Source of the DNA: Adiantum capillus-veneris
Lineage: Eukaryota; Streptophyta; Polypodiopsida; Polypodiales; Pteridaceae
NCBI GenBank assembly: GCA_014529385.2
Contig: CM043955.1
Coordinates: 146,666,640 to 146,730,639, forward strand
Reading direction: 5' to 3'
DNA length: 64,000 nt
Shown here: positions 22,867 to 34,500 of the stretch, in pieces
How the letters are laid out: every line of letters starts with the position of its first letter
How positions within the stretch are numbered: position 1 is the first letter of the stretch
Made by a program: the position numbers and the translations under genes
Notes under the pieces: model-generated
The model's input: the letters and a program-made list of their open reading frames with translations, nothing else
What the model was told of the DNA's origin: nothing
The model's database searches: none

Positions 22867-24034
22867 AAGGGTCATTTTTTTAACTTTTGACCTAATAAAT
22901 ATAATGAAAGTGAGCATATGCTGCACTACAGTATTGTGAGTTCTCAGTTATTTCAATTGTTCGTGTCTTCCTCGTGCGGTGTTGCATTGTGATTTTGAGC
23001 ATACCAATACGCTCGCATGTGAAAATTCTTCCTTTCCTCTAAGTCTCTCGCAATGAAATTTTGTTTTTAGTCGTGCCTATCTATGAGTTGTTTTCATTCC
23101 TTACGTACCATACACGCATCCAAAGTGGTTTTCAACCATAGGAATAGATAGAGCACATCCTCTACCCAAAATTGGTTGTTTATCTTTGGCATAATTTTAC
23201 CCAAGTGTCAAAAATGACTTTTGAGCAAAGGGCTACATGCATAGACTTGTGGCATGATTCTAAGGAGACTTTCAACCCCACAATCAAGATGGCTACTCTC
23301 CCTACCATTATGAAATTGGATATAGAAAAAGGTTGGGTTTTACATTGACATCGTGTTCTTCCATGGTGTCTCGGACTAGGGGGAGGGGGATTGTATCTAG
23401 ATCAAGCATAAGGACATGAGGATTTGAGAAATTCTATGTATGAAATGAACCTGAGAAAACCAATTTTATGGATTGAAGCACCTAGATCCTAGCATGAGAG
23501 GAGTATGATTGATTTTTGTTTTGGTAAATACAAATCCTTGTATGTGAGGGACAATGAGGAAAGTTTTGTGATTATATCCATTGATTTGATGGTGGTGGCA
23601 ATCATGAGTTGAGCATGTAACAAGTCTCTTAAAGCAAGCTTTTCACATGACGAATTTATAGAGCTTCTCCAACAAGTGACATGCTAGAAAATTTAGTGTG
23701 TATATGGGCTAACAACTAAGAGTTTCTTCATACTTAAGCTAGACAAAAGAGGGGAAAATGCCTTTGAGTGTGTTTTTCAGCCATGTATTGTTGTATATAA
23801 GGAATTAAACTCCCATAAATTAGATGGAAGTAGCTCTACATATGCAAGTCTGCTTCTTATGGTTGTGTTGATTTATGAAAAAATCTTACCATAGATTAAG
23901 GAGTTTTAAAATAGGCCTTGAATGAAACGTGCCATGGAGGATTTACACATAGTGATGACCGCCTCCCCCCCCTCCCCCTCCCCCCAACCAAAAAAAAAAA
24001 GAGACACACACACACACACATAGAGAGAGAGAGA

Positions 24035-24067
<33 letters not shown>

Positions 24068-24446
24068 GTGTGTCCATAGCTACCAACCCGTACTATTCCT
24101 TCTGATTGTGTCAATAGCTCCACTTTCTTTCGAAAATTTTCTTATATTCGACTCTTTTTATTGTGACATTAAAGAAAATAGTTTTCTTTAGTCTTATAAA
24201 GTGCACACTAGGATGCATTATGTACCTTTTTTGTGGTTTAGTTTAGATTCTTCATACCTACCACAACGATGTACATATATTTGGTGCACTTTGACTTGTT
24301 CTGCAAGACTATACTTGCTTAGGGTGACAAGCTCACGCTATCATCCCTAGAGGTCTACTTGTACTCCATACAGTGTTCGGGAAAAATCGTTTTTCCAAAC
24401 ATACAAAATTCCTTTTCTTGATTTTGTCAAGAGGAAATTTTAGAAA
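22867..24446. other. no gene seen; simple-sequence islands
   Basis: AT-rich DNA without a supportable open frame. The left part may continue the LTR begun at 14886. A (CA)n-(GA)n-(G)30 cluster occupies about 24003-24066. An open frame over it on the minus strand is low-complexity artefact. Confidence 0.45.
24037..24066 (+). repeat. poly-G tract of 30
   Basis: Thirty consecutive G residues after (GA)n and (CA)n. Long enough to form G-quadruplex DNA, and also prone to sequencing or assembly error. Confidence 0.85.
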
Positions 24447-24508
24447 CATTACAAGAGGCTATTCATATTAGCGACGCTCACACAACGACGCTCAAAAACA
24501 AAATTCCC

Positions 24509-24566
24509 GGCGTCGCTATGAGCGTCGCAAATTTACAAGTAAATTTGCGACGCTCATAGCGATGCC
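24509..24566. repeat. subterminal palindrome, element B
   Basis: 27-nt arms with a CAAG loop and one mismatch (GATGCC for GACGCC). It is the same structure as 11342-11399 in element A and sits at the same distance from the end. Confidence 0.9.
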
Positions 24567-24649
24567 GACTGTGCTAAAAAAATAACAGAGAGCGCCCAAA
24601 AACTCAGATCTCAGATTTGGGTTTTTCGGCGCCCTCAAGCAAGGAGCAG

Positions 24650-24655
24650 GTAACG

Positions 24656-24692
<37 letters not shown>

Positions 24693-24694
24693 CT

Positions 24695-24732
<38 letters not shown>

Positions 24733-24801
24733 AGAGGAAGGAGAGCCAGGTATGCTCCTTCCCTCTCCTCACTCTCATGTTCCCTTCCCCTCTTTCTCTC
24801 T

Positions 24802-24835
<34 letters not shown>

Positions 24836-24842
24836 TAGTGTT

Positions 24843-24888
<46 letters not shown>

Positions 24889-25110
24889 AACATAAACAAA
24901 AAGGCACACACACATACATAAACAAAGAATGCACACACACATTGAGAGAGGAAAAGAGAGAGAGAGCATGCATAAACAAAAAACGCACACATTGAGAGAG
25001 GAAAAGAGAGAGAGAACATGCATAAACAAAAAACGCACACATTGAGAGAGGAAAAGAGAGAGAAAACATGCATAAACAAAAAAACGCACACACATTGAGA
25101 GAGAAAGAGA
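24650..25110. repeat. CT/AC/GA tracts and ~52-bp minisatellite of element B
   Basis: Inverted counterpart of 10790-11260 in A: CT run, (CA)n, (GA)n and about four units of the AACAAAAAACGCACACATTGAG minisatellite (core CGCACACATTGAG). The long frames across it are repeat artefacts. Confidence 0.85.
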
Positions 25111-25500
25111 GAGAAACTAATTTAACGTCGTAGGAAACTAATTAAAATTAAAAGACCTAAAGATCTAGCCGACGAGGAGTTGAACTCAAGAGCTATTATT
25201 CAAGAGGAAAATGGCATAACCAATCTATCATACTTGGCATGGGTGATAGAAAGGTTATATCATTTATCTCTTTTTATTGGCACACACATCCACACACGCG
25301 CACACACAAAAGAAGAAGAGAGTTATAACGTCGTAGGAAACTATCCTAAAAGACGTTAAAGATTAGGTTAGATGTAGATTTACGTTAAATTAGATTTAGG
25401 TTTATTTAAATTAAATTAGATTAGATTTAGGTTTATTTTTAATAAGATTTACGTTTATTTACGCTAGATTTAGATTTACGTTATATTAGATTAGATTTAG

Positions 25501-25862
25501 GTCTCCATAGACTGCGATGCCTGCATGAAGCGGGTGAAGAAATCCCTCAATGGAATATAGGGTATTGCTGCCTTCACTCATGGTGGGCTCCGTCGATCCA
25601 AAAGTACTGGTGAAATGTCTTCAGAAGATAGGGAAGAAGGTGGATCTTCAGGGCGGCAAGAGTCACTACATCCCCGACACAATGACCATCTAGACAACCT
25701 CTAGTCATTCAACAGCAACTTCAAAGTTAGTAACAAGAGCAAGAACGGTCTAAAGGGCCAATTGCTGTCGTCAGATGTGGATGGAGATGAGGCAGCGTCA
25801 CCGTCGGAAGTTAACTCTCACATCTTTAGTGATGAGAATGCCAACTCTTACCGAGTTATGTG
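25501..25862 (+). pseudogene. captured HMA-domain gene fragment, copy in B
   Basis: Begins VSIDCDACMKRVKKSLNGI (25501-25557, CxxC = CDAC), then TAG at 25558-25560. A second frame resumes GSVDPKVLVKCLQKIGKK and runs to a TAG at 25690-25692. The two pieces are the N- and C-terminal halves of one HMA domain with the middle lost. Both defects are shared with the copy in A, so capture and damage came before A and B separated. Confidence 0.75.
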
Positions 25863-26003
25863 AAAAATTATGTGTTAAATCAGTTTTAAGGTTCTTATAA
25901 TCCCTGTTAGTTTAGTTCTTTGTTTTTAATATAACATAATTTACGTTAGATTTAGATTTATGGTATATTAGATTAGACTTAGGTTTATTTAGGTTTATTT
26001 AGG

Positions 26004-26005
<2 letters not shown>

Positions 26006-26093
<88 letters not shown>
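26006..26093 (+). repeat. (CA)44 microsatellite
   Basis: 88 bp of uninterrupted CA. The same position in element A (9892-9909) holds only about nine GT units, so the tract expanded (or contracted) after the copies separated. Confidence 0.92.
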
Positions 26094-26094
<1 letters not shown>

Positions 26095-26526
26095 GAAGAA
26101 GAGAGTTTTAACGTCGTAGGAAACTATCCCAAAATACGTTAAAGATTAGGTTAGATGTAGACTTACGTTAAATTAGATTTAGGTTTATTTTTAGTTAGAT
26201 TTACGTTTATTTAGATTTACGCTTATTTACGTTAGATCGAGTCCACGCAAGAATTACTTACGGTTTAGGGTTTCGAGTTAGACGAACAGTGAAAAGATCT
26301 ACTGTGAAAAGATGTTAAGATGCTGTGAAGTGCTACAGCTAGAGAAGAGGCAAAGGGGTTTTGTCCACTACATGCAGTATCATGTAGACGTGGGTTTGTA
26401 GATTTCTTGTACCCACAAATATAGGTATTGACCAATAAAGACGAGATTATAACCCGATGGTTCTGATCTCCGTGCACCTCTAGACCGAGGTGTGTGGGGA
26501 TTGGACATGACTAGAGAATGTGAGGT

Positions 26527-26529
<3 letters not shown>

Positions 26530-26588
<59 letters not shown>
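26530..26588 (+). repeat. (GA)n microsatellite in the TNP2 leader
   Basis: About 30 GA units between the conserved leader (GTGCACCTCTAGACCG, 26473-26488) and the TNP2 start at 26655. Confidence 0.9.
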
Positions 26589-26592
<4 letters not shown>

Positions 26593-26654
26593 GACGAAGA
26601 ATGCCAATAGAATATTAAATTTGTTGTCCAGGTTATAAGATTTTTATCCTCATT

Positions 26655-27443
26655 ATGAGTAGTGACGAGGATGTGGGACCATCCAACCGAAACACCTATC
26701 TCTCAACGAGGGTCTTATGTCCTTGTAATCAATGCAAGCATGCTGTGCGACGGACAAGACGTGTTTCTTTGTAGTACGATCGCGAATTTGGCGAGTTCGA
26801 TCCATCTATTATAGATCGAGTTGTTGCCAATTATAACTCGTCGGACTCAGACGCTGGCCAACAAGCAGCAATCTTGCAACCCAATAGACGTGTTCGCAGG
26901 CGCTTTGGTCAAGCAGCATATGTGAGGCCACAAGATGTAGCCTCTGACAGCTCGGGGGATGATCATGCAGAGTCTGGTTTTCTTGAGGTGGATTCTACTA
27001 AGAAATGGACTGACCTAAGAGACACTTTCGTACTACCCGAGCATTGTGAACAAGTAAGTATGTAAATTGTTAACATCCCCCTTTTACAAGTTATGTGCTT
27101 GAAAGCTCTCATGTAAGTTATGTGGCTCTGGCAGGTAATATTTCATCCTACAAAGTCTACATCAAACTGGTGGTACGTCATTGAGGTAGCCCCTCGTAGT
27201 GCAAGGACGTATGAAGGCTACCATGTGCCAATCACAACGGCATCAATGGAGGAGATCAGAGAAGATGCTCAATCAGAAGCCGCTGCGATGGTGCCAGACG
27301 AGCATCAAGATGCTACTACTCTATATGGGGTGCATGCAGAGGAGCTACAAAATGAAACAGAGGATATGTGTTTAAACGGAGAGCTCTATATAGATATAGG
27401 AAGTTATGCTGAGTTATGCGAGGATGAGAGAGAGATCTCTTAA
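26655..27443 (+). pseudogene. TNP2 deletion derivative of element B
   Basis: Starts MSSDEDVGPSNRNTYLS with the CPCNQC motif. At about 26971 it jumps in frame from exon 1 (..DDHAE) to exon 5 (SGFLEVDSTKKW). The whole Transposase_21 and DUF4218 core is removed, at a short AGAG microhomology. Exon 5 ends at a GTAAGT donor (27055), and the last exon (27135-27443) follows a CTCTGGCAG acceptor. A TAG at 26772-26774 stands where A has CAG. With the stop ignored, it would give a small fusion of the N-terminal Cys domain to the TNP2 tail. Internal deletions of this kind define the non-autonomous dSpm class. Confidence 0.88.
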
Positions 27444-27657
27444 AGCCACAAATATTGTATTTGAACAATTTTGCTCCGTGTTGTAAAAGCTCTGGCTCTC
27501 TAAGTACCTTCCATGGTGTATAACGCTCTTTTCTACTCGTGCTCACATCTTTTGATTGAAAATTCTGTGTTTTCGACTTGCCTCTTCTATCACTCAATTC
27601 ATTGCGTCATTGTATTTATATGCGTCATTACGTCATTGTATTTAATGGTCTTTGCGT

Positions 27658-30016
27658 TGATAGCCGTTTTTTGGCTCTTTGTAATTGCCACAGTGAGTTA
27701 CCTCACTCTACCAAAATCATCCAAACACTGTGGCTATCCCTACCATTTCACTGTACATAGGCGTGCGTGAGTCACGGGACTTTTTCCATATCTTCTTAAA
27801 AAACCCTCAATTAGCTAGTCATTGGGCTAGTTGAGCCAAAAAAAAAAAAAAGTATATTATGGCCCATGTGTATGTAAATATTTCTTTGTATATAGGGCCT
27901 AAATAAAAGATTTTTTCATAATTATTTTGGTATTTATTTAAATATTTCTACCTAGGTGTCTGCTATTTATGCTCTGTACATTGCTTCACCATTACTACAA
28001 TTTTTTCTTACCATTTTTCATACTCTTTATTCCATATAGAAATATTTTCATGTAAGCTTCTCTTATATTTGGTGTAACTCCACCCCAACAAAAATCCAAA
28101 AAAACTAGTTTTATTTATGTGTATATTTTTTCACTATTGTGATTTTTCCCTTCCTACATCTATTTTGTTTTTTTTTCTAAAAAATTAGAACACCAAAAAT
28201 ATTTATCTTTTTATGGTAGCCTCATAATGAGAGAGATTTCTTTTGACCCCTTTATATTTTTTTCCACTTATATTATTTATATTTGACATGTACATATTTT
28301 TTAGACCCCTCAATATTTGATTTTCTTAGTTGTACTATTCACTTATATCATGATCTCAACAATATCTTCAATTATAGACCTACCAAATACGGTCAAGGGT
28401 AGGTGGGATGCATACATGCACTATGGAGGGCTCACTCTTGGAGGTATTCAAAAGAATCATCCAAAGAAGGACCCTATAAGGACCTTGTGCAGTGGAAAAA
28501 AACGGTCGGTTTTGCTGAATTTTTAAAGTTCACTTGCTCTCCGAATTTGAAAAGGTGATACAAACTAAAGTTGTAGCTCGTGGGCTGAACTTTTGCCTCA
28601 AATTTTTTCATATTTTTTTGAGCTACGAGCTGTGAGCTATGATTTTATTAGTGGACCCCAGTTTTCCCATGCTATGCAGCCACACTCTCTCTTCCACTTT
28701 ATCATTTTCCTCGTTCACACACACTTCTCCACTCATCATCCCCACCTCTCTCACCCCTCCTCTCTGCACCCTACTCACCTTCTCCTCAACCTTGAAGAAT
28801 AAGAGAAACCATGGTGAACTCATACCTCCCACACACAATTCCATTCCAAAATTGACCACCTAGTCTCATTTTTCCTCCTCCAAATTACCCATATCTATTA
28901 AAAAAACACAAAATTCAGCCTCTTCTCTTAAAAGACAGCATCATGGTGGTTGATTACTCAGCTTCAATTACCTTGTCTCTCAAGGAAGGTCAAGAGTGGA
29001 GAAAAAATGTACCGTCAAAGCTAGTGGACCATCAACAAGCGTCAAAATTGGCCCTACTCAAGACACTTGGAGCATCAACCTTGTAAGAAATCCACCTTTT
29101 CTTACCTCTTAAGAGTTTTTCTTCCTTATTTGTATCCTACATGGATACTCCCATTGTAAATATCCAATTCCATTTGTAAATTAATACTAACTCTACTAAC
29201 ACTAACCCACTATGAAAAGTCCTATCACCTCCATTTCTCTCCTCTCTCTTTTCCCACCAACTTCTTGATAATTCCAAGCAAAAGAAATTAGATAAATTGC
29301 TGAAAATCTAACCCAACCATAGTTAGAGGAGTAACCCTAGCCTTCAAAATTGCTATAAAAGGAGGGTGTAGCTAGCACAAAAAGGGGGAGCCATAAGCAA
29401 GAGCACTATGCTATAGCTTGAGAAGCCAAGCTCAACCTCTCTAGAAGGAGCTCTTGAGTGGAAGCTCATTGTCTTATGCATGTGCATGTGTTGTAATAGG
29501 GGATTAGGAACTCTATGCCATTGTAAGAGAGAGAGTGATCATTCAATTGAGAGTAGGAAATCTATCATTTCTCCTACTAGTGTAAGCCCAACATTTGCTG
29601 AATCAAGGAGGGTGGATTTGGACTAAGCTTGGATACTTTGTCTCCCTTCCAACGTGAAGTAATGGACAACAATGATGCGTAAGTGTCTTGGTGTTTTTTG
29701 TTAAGTTCTTGATAGCTTGTCTCTGGTGTTGTCATCAATCTAGCCATAAATCCCACATACTGTAAGAGGGCGACAGGGTGGAGAGGACTCCCCTGGCTTC
29801 AAGACAGTGATTGGGGTGGCTTTTTTTGTGATGTGTTGTGGTGAAATTTACGCAAGCTATGTTGAACAAATACTAATCTCACTTTGATTTGTCATGACAA
29901 ATTTGTAAGAAGGTATTAATGCAACAAGCACCCTCTCCCCCTTTTTCTCTCTTTCTCACATATATATATTTATGTTTGCTTGATCATTAACGATACACTT
30001 CAAAGCAGCCCGAGCA

Positions 30017-30062
<46 letters not shown>

Positions 30063-30320
30063 TTTAGTGTGTGAGAGTATTCCATTGGTGTTAGAGTTAG
30101 TGTAAATTCCTTGCTTGTTTGTGGGTTGCTCTAACGATTCTCCTCTTTTGCGTCCTAGTTCGCTCTTAAACTAGGTGGTGCCCCTTGTGTAGTTGGGATT
30201 TGGCTGTGGGTTTGTTGTTTTGGTTTGTGTTGTGTTGTGCCCCAGCCCCATTGAGCAGCACGAGAGCCTTGAAGGGTGTCTAGAGGTTGCTCTTCTTGTT
30301 GCCTGCCCTGGACTGCCTCA
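27658..30320 (+). mobile_element. solo-LTR-like element C, copy 2
   Basis: TGATAGCCG...CTGCCTCA, 2663 bp, inserted in element B. Left flank GCGT, right flank GAGT (4-bp duplication with one mismatch). Element A has the uninterrupted site (CTTTGCGTCATTG), which proves the insertion. No coding region. It matches C1 along its length and lacks the copia insertion. Confidence 0.85.
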
Positions 30321-30382
30321 GAGTCATTGTCTACTCTATTCATTCAATATTAAGTTTAAATATTCATGTGTTTAATACAGGT

Positions 30383-31692
30383 ATGGATGATGAGGAGTTT
30401 CTTTCTTCTTTGTCACCGCAGCAGAGACAGTGGTACGTGGAGCGTCATCGCTCTGGCGCATCATCGCGCGTTCCTATTCCGTCCGCATCTCCCTCTCTTT
30501 CGGAGCATTCGGCGTGCTCCGAAGCTTCGGCGTCGACGAGACGAGCTTCACACTTGTCTAGACACCGGCGCTCTAGTGGTGGCGATGGCGGTTGTTGTGG
30601 GGATTCCGCCACCGATGCCTCCACACTGCCTCGTGTTCGACGAGGCTCTTTATCCTCCCCTTCTTTGCCCGCCCCCACACCAGCCACAACATTGCCATCT
30701 ACGCCAGGTTTTGCACGGCTGACTGTTCCTAGCAGCTACAAATCTCTACCTACTCCGCCAGGAGCCACCCCACTCGACCCTCCTCGCTTCGGGGCCCAGA
30801 CGCTGGTGGAGACACCTGACGTCCGTACCCCCATCGACACGCCACTAGAGACCCCTGTCGGGACACCGAGGTTCACGCGTCACTGGCCAGAGGGCTTGCC
30901 TTACTCCGTCGACTTCAGCGGTGGCATCATCATGGATGATGACGGCAAGAAGGTGATCTCGCGCATGCGTGGTCTTTGCTCTCAGCTGTTTAGACACTAC
31001 ATACTAAACAAATGGAGTGAAGTACCAAGTGATTTAAAAAACAGAGTCATCAGCATACTTCATGATGAGTTTCCCGTTCCAACACGGGATCAACGCTTCA
31101 ATGAAGACCTGATGAAGATTCGAATGCGCGAATACTGCAAACACAAGTGTTCCGAAGTGCAAAAAGCAATCAAGCATGGGTGGAATAGGCCAGATTGGCT
31201 GGCCAAAGAAGATTGGAAGAATGCGAAAAAAGCAGCGCGCGAGAATCCCGACAAGTGGAAGCAACAAAAGGATGCAGCCAGAGCGCGAGTAGAGGCAGGG
31301 AGCTCGCACGACTTGGGGAGCGGTGGATGGGCATCATTTGAGGCCGATTTTGTAAGTGTTTTTGCATTGCTCTTTATGTTTGATAGTTTAGGGTTTATGA
31401 GTTTTTTAATTCTAACATAATGAATTCTTTGTATGTTTTGACAGTGGTCGATGACAGGACGTGATCCCACAGCGTACGAGCGCGAGTACGCAGGTAGGAA
31501 GGGCTTAAACGCCCTGATGGACATTCTCAGTTCTCGCGGCGGCATGGTTAGTATTAGGGTTTACTCTTTTCTATTTTTTGTATTGTTTTATAAATGTCGT
31601 TATATGTTTATACTTACTGAAAGCTGTCTTATTGTCTTTTTTTGCAGAATCCGATAGATACGCCGCTTGGATGCGATGAGACGTCTAACTAG
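30383..31692 (+). CDS. intact TNPA/Transposase_24-like protein of element B
   Basis: Three exons (30383-31351, 31445-31546, 31648-31692) with clean GTAAGT/TTGACAG and GTTAGT/TTTGCAG signals, all joining in phase 0, give 371 codons with no stop. Layout: acidic N-terminus (MDDEEFLSSLSPQQRQWYVE); Ser/Arg-rich and Gly/Cys segment (GGDGGCCGDSA) to about residue 85; Pro/Thr repeats (TPLDPP, ETPDVRTPIDTPLETP) to ~165; conserved helical domain from ~175 (WPEGLPYSVDF, LCSQLFRHYILNKW, RPDWLAKEDWKNAKK) to ~320; short tail (GRDPTAYEREYAG). This pattern fits the plant En/Spm (PF03004) proteins that help TNP2 and bind subterminal repeats. The start is the first ATG after a TTTAATACAG acceptor, so an upstream leader intron is likely. 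It is the only undamaged transposon gene found here. Confidence 0.85.
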
Positions 31693-32061
31693 ACGACGTC
31701 AGTTTAGCCGTAGCTAGATAGCATTAGTTTAGGGTTTCTCATAGCTTATGTATCATGAGACGGATTTTATACGTCTTTTTGAACCATGTATATTATTACA
31801 TTTGTCACCGCAGTTCATTTTGCCAATCAATTCTTTATGCCTATGATGTTGTACAATTGTCATTATTACATTTTCCAATCAATTCATTTTGCCTATGATG
31901 TGTACAATTGTCAATTTTACGCTTGTCAATTTTGCAAACAATGCATCTTGTGGGTGACTATTTTGGGTCTATTATCTACCCTTGCACTTTTTTTAAAAAG
32001 TGAATCAAGTACAATATGGTTGATGGGTGGCAGGGCATTCAATGCGCTGTCACCAAAAACA

Positions 32062-32354
32062 TTTTCTCTCGGGCGTCGCTATAACCATCGCTATTTATGG
32101 CTCTGTAGCGTCGCTATGAGCGTCGCTATAGACTTCTGTGTAAACGTCGCTATAACTGTCGCTATGACCGTCGCTATGAGTGTCGCTATATAGCGACGCT
32201 CATAGTGACGCCTATAGCGATGCCTATAGCGTCGCATATAGCGACGCTCTCGTAGCGACGCTATTAGCGACGGTTTTAGCGACGCCGGGGGTTATAAAAA
32301 CCAGTGTATTTCCGTCGCTAACAGCGTCACAAGAGCACACAACCTGTTGTAGTG
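32062..32354. repeat. element B right subterminal repeat array
   Basis: GCGTCGCTAT / ATAGCGACGC motifs in both orientations, at least 14 copies, mirroring 3436-3715 of element A. Confidence 0.85.
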
Positions 32355-32357
32355 AAA

Positions 32358-33190
32358 CTTCAAAAATGACTCGTGTACTTTCAAAAATGCAAACAGACTT
32401 CAGTTAGGTTAGGTTATAGGTTAGGTTTAGATTATATGTTAGGTTATAGGTTATAGGTTATAGGTTAGGTTAGGTTATAGATTAGGTTAGATTAGATGTA
32501 GGTTATAGATTAGATTATAGGTTAGGTTAGAGCTACTGACAAATAGTAGAAAAAATGCAAATAAACTTTGAAAATGACTCTTTTACTTCAAAAAATACAA
32601 ATGAACTTCGATTAGGTTAGGTTATAGGTTATAGGTTAGGTTAGATTAAGTTAGGTTATAGGTTAGGTCAGAGTTAACAACAAATAGTAAGAAAAACACA
32701 AACGAACTTCGGAAATGACTCGTGTACTTCAAAAAGTACAAACAGAGTTTGATAAACGAAGTAAAATAACGCAATTGGACTTAAAAGGAGCACACAAACT
32801 TCAAAAATCCTAATATATAGTCATTGACCAATAAAGACGAGATTATTACCCTATGATCGTAATCCCCGTGCACCTCTAGACCGAGGTGTGTGGGGATTGG
32901 GCATGGCTAGAGAATGTGAGGTTGTTAGAGCTACTGACAAAAAAGTTGAAAAATGCAAATGGACTTTGAAAATGACTTGTGTACTTCAAAATGCAAACGG
33001 ACTTTGATAAACAAAGTAAAATAACGCAATTAGACTTCAAAAACCCTAATATATTGTCATTGACCAATAAAGACGAGATTATTATCTTGTGGTCCTAATC
33101 TCCATGCACCTCTAGACAGAGGTGTGTGGGGATCAGGCATGTCCAGAGAATGTGAGGTTGACATGTATTTTCATGTAGCTAGTCGTGTGT
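32358..33190. repeat. GGTTAGGTTATAGG tandem repeats and doubled TNP2 leader motif
   Basis: Inverted counterpart of 11465-12625: units with AAATGACTCGTGTACTTC and runs of TTAGGTTATAGG. It also holds two copies (about 32822-32925 and 33060-33162) of the leader motif GACGAGATTATTA...CACCTCTAGAC, which precedes TNP2 in this transposon family. Interpreted as the 5' region of the older CACTA element E. Confidence 0.65.
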
Positions 33191-33241
33191 AAATATAACA
33201 AGAGTAATTAAATTATTTGTTGCATCATTGGTAGATAAAGT

Positions 33242-33931
33242 ATGGACAATAGGATGGCGTGTCCTTGTGCACATTGCAAGCATCAGATCTTTCAAAAACA
33301 AAGAATCTGTGATTAGCACATACGCAATAACGGTCTCTTTCCCATAGAGCAACTACAAGACCTACGTTATCTATCTCATGGTCTAGAGACAATAGATCAA
33401 CCTCCACAAGTAGATATTGCTCCACTTCCAAGAGAAGATAATTTTCAAACGAACAACCATTAACTGAGTCCTCCCAACCAATACTTGATGTGGCATTTCA
33501 AGAAGAAGAGATGGAGTAGATGTTAGATGCGTTCTTTGACATGGATCCCATAATTAAAAACATAGAAGACGACAACATTCAAGGCAATACTGCAAACCAA
33601 CCTCACTCATTCTGTCCATATCGACGGCATGATAGCAACGATAAAGAGGGTGAGACGATACAAACTATTGCATGTATGCCACTTTAAAATGGTGCAAATC
33701 TTAGTTCTCCGTACCGCTTTGGCAATGCTTAATTTTCAATCTTATCTACGGGTGGTCTGACACCTCCGCCACAGAGCTTTTCAGGTAAATAAATTATATC
33801 TTAAGCATGATCAAGTGCAATTACAGTTCAATAATGTGATCAAGGGATTGACTTGTTCACGTCACAACAGGTTTCTCAACGAGCAGATCTTGTCGAAAGA
33901 GAATAATGCCTTCTACCCGTCCAGCCGCTAA
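33242..33931 (+). pseudogene. element E TNP2, 5' part (split by element D)
   Basis: Starts MDNRMACPCAHCKHQIFQKQ, matching the TNP2 transposase-associated Cys motif, then LQDLRYLSHGLETI. Several stops and frame changes follow. It breaks off at the TAA target site of element D; the reading resumes at 40949 with the next expected TNP2 segment. E is a different, older subfamily from A/B/D. Confidence 0.7.
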
Positions 33932-33954
33932 CACTACAAGAGGTACTCCACATT

Positions 33955-34052
33955 AGTGACACTCGTAGTGCGATGCTCAAAAGTGAAAATTCACGGCATC
34001 GCTTTGGGAATCGCTATGAGCGTCACTAGTTTATTTGTAACAAAGCGACGCC
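33955..34052. repeat. element D left subterminal repeats
   Basis: GCGACGC/AGCGTC motifs with a decayed version of the palindrome seen in A and B (GGCATCGCTTTGGG ... CAAAGCGACGCC). Fewer and more mutated motifs than in A or B. Confidence 0.7.
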
Positions 34053-34139
34053 GACAGAGGTAACATTAAACCGAGAGCGCCCAAAAACTCAGATCTGAGA
34101 TCTGAGTTTTCAACGCTCAAGTAAAGAGGTAACCCACGC

Positions 34140-34251
34140 TCTCCCTCTCTCTCTCTTTCTTCTCCACACACACACACACACACACGAGGAGAGGAAGGAG
34201 AGCCAAGTATGCTCCTTCCCTCTCCTCTCTCTCATGTTCCCTTCCGCACTT

Positions 34252-34312
<61 letters not shown>

Positions 34313-34357
34313 TGCATGCATAAACAAAGAATGCATACGCACACACATTGAGAGAGG

Positions 34358-34399
<42 letters not shown>

Positions 34400-34500
34400 G
34401 AGAAAACAAAGAGAAAGAGAGAGAGAGAATAAAAACCAAAGAGAGAGAGAGGGGGAGAAGACGAAAGAGAGAGGTAAGGGGAGAAAACAAAGAGAGAAAG
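34140..34500. repeat. CT/CA/GA microsatellite cluster of element D
   Basis: CT run, (CA)n (about 34272-34308), and GA-rich tracts to 34500, equivalent to the clusters at the same place in A and B. Open frames over it are artefacts. Confidence 0.85.

Larger units (their letters stand above)
24447..32354 (+). mobile_element. CACTA transposon B (TNP2-deleted, second gene intact)
   Basis: Left end CATTACAAGAGG (CACTA mutated to CATTA), right end CCTGTTGTAGTG, flanked by AAA on both sides (24444-24446 and 32355-32357). Same family and gene order as A but in the opposite orientation. TNP2 lacks its catalytic core; the TNPA-like gene is intact; the HMA capture is retained; and solo LTR C2 is inserted between the genes. 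Length is 7908 bp. The mutated left terminal base pair and missing transposase make it non-autonomous and perhaps unable to move even with help. Confidence 0.94.
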
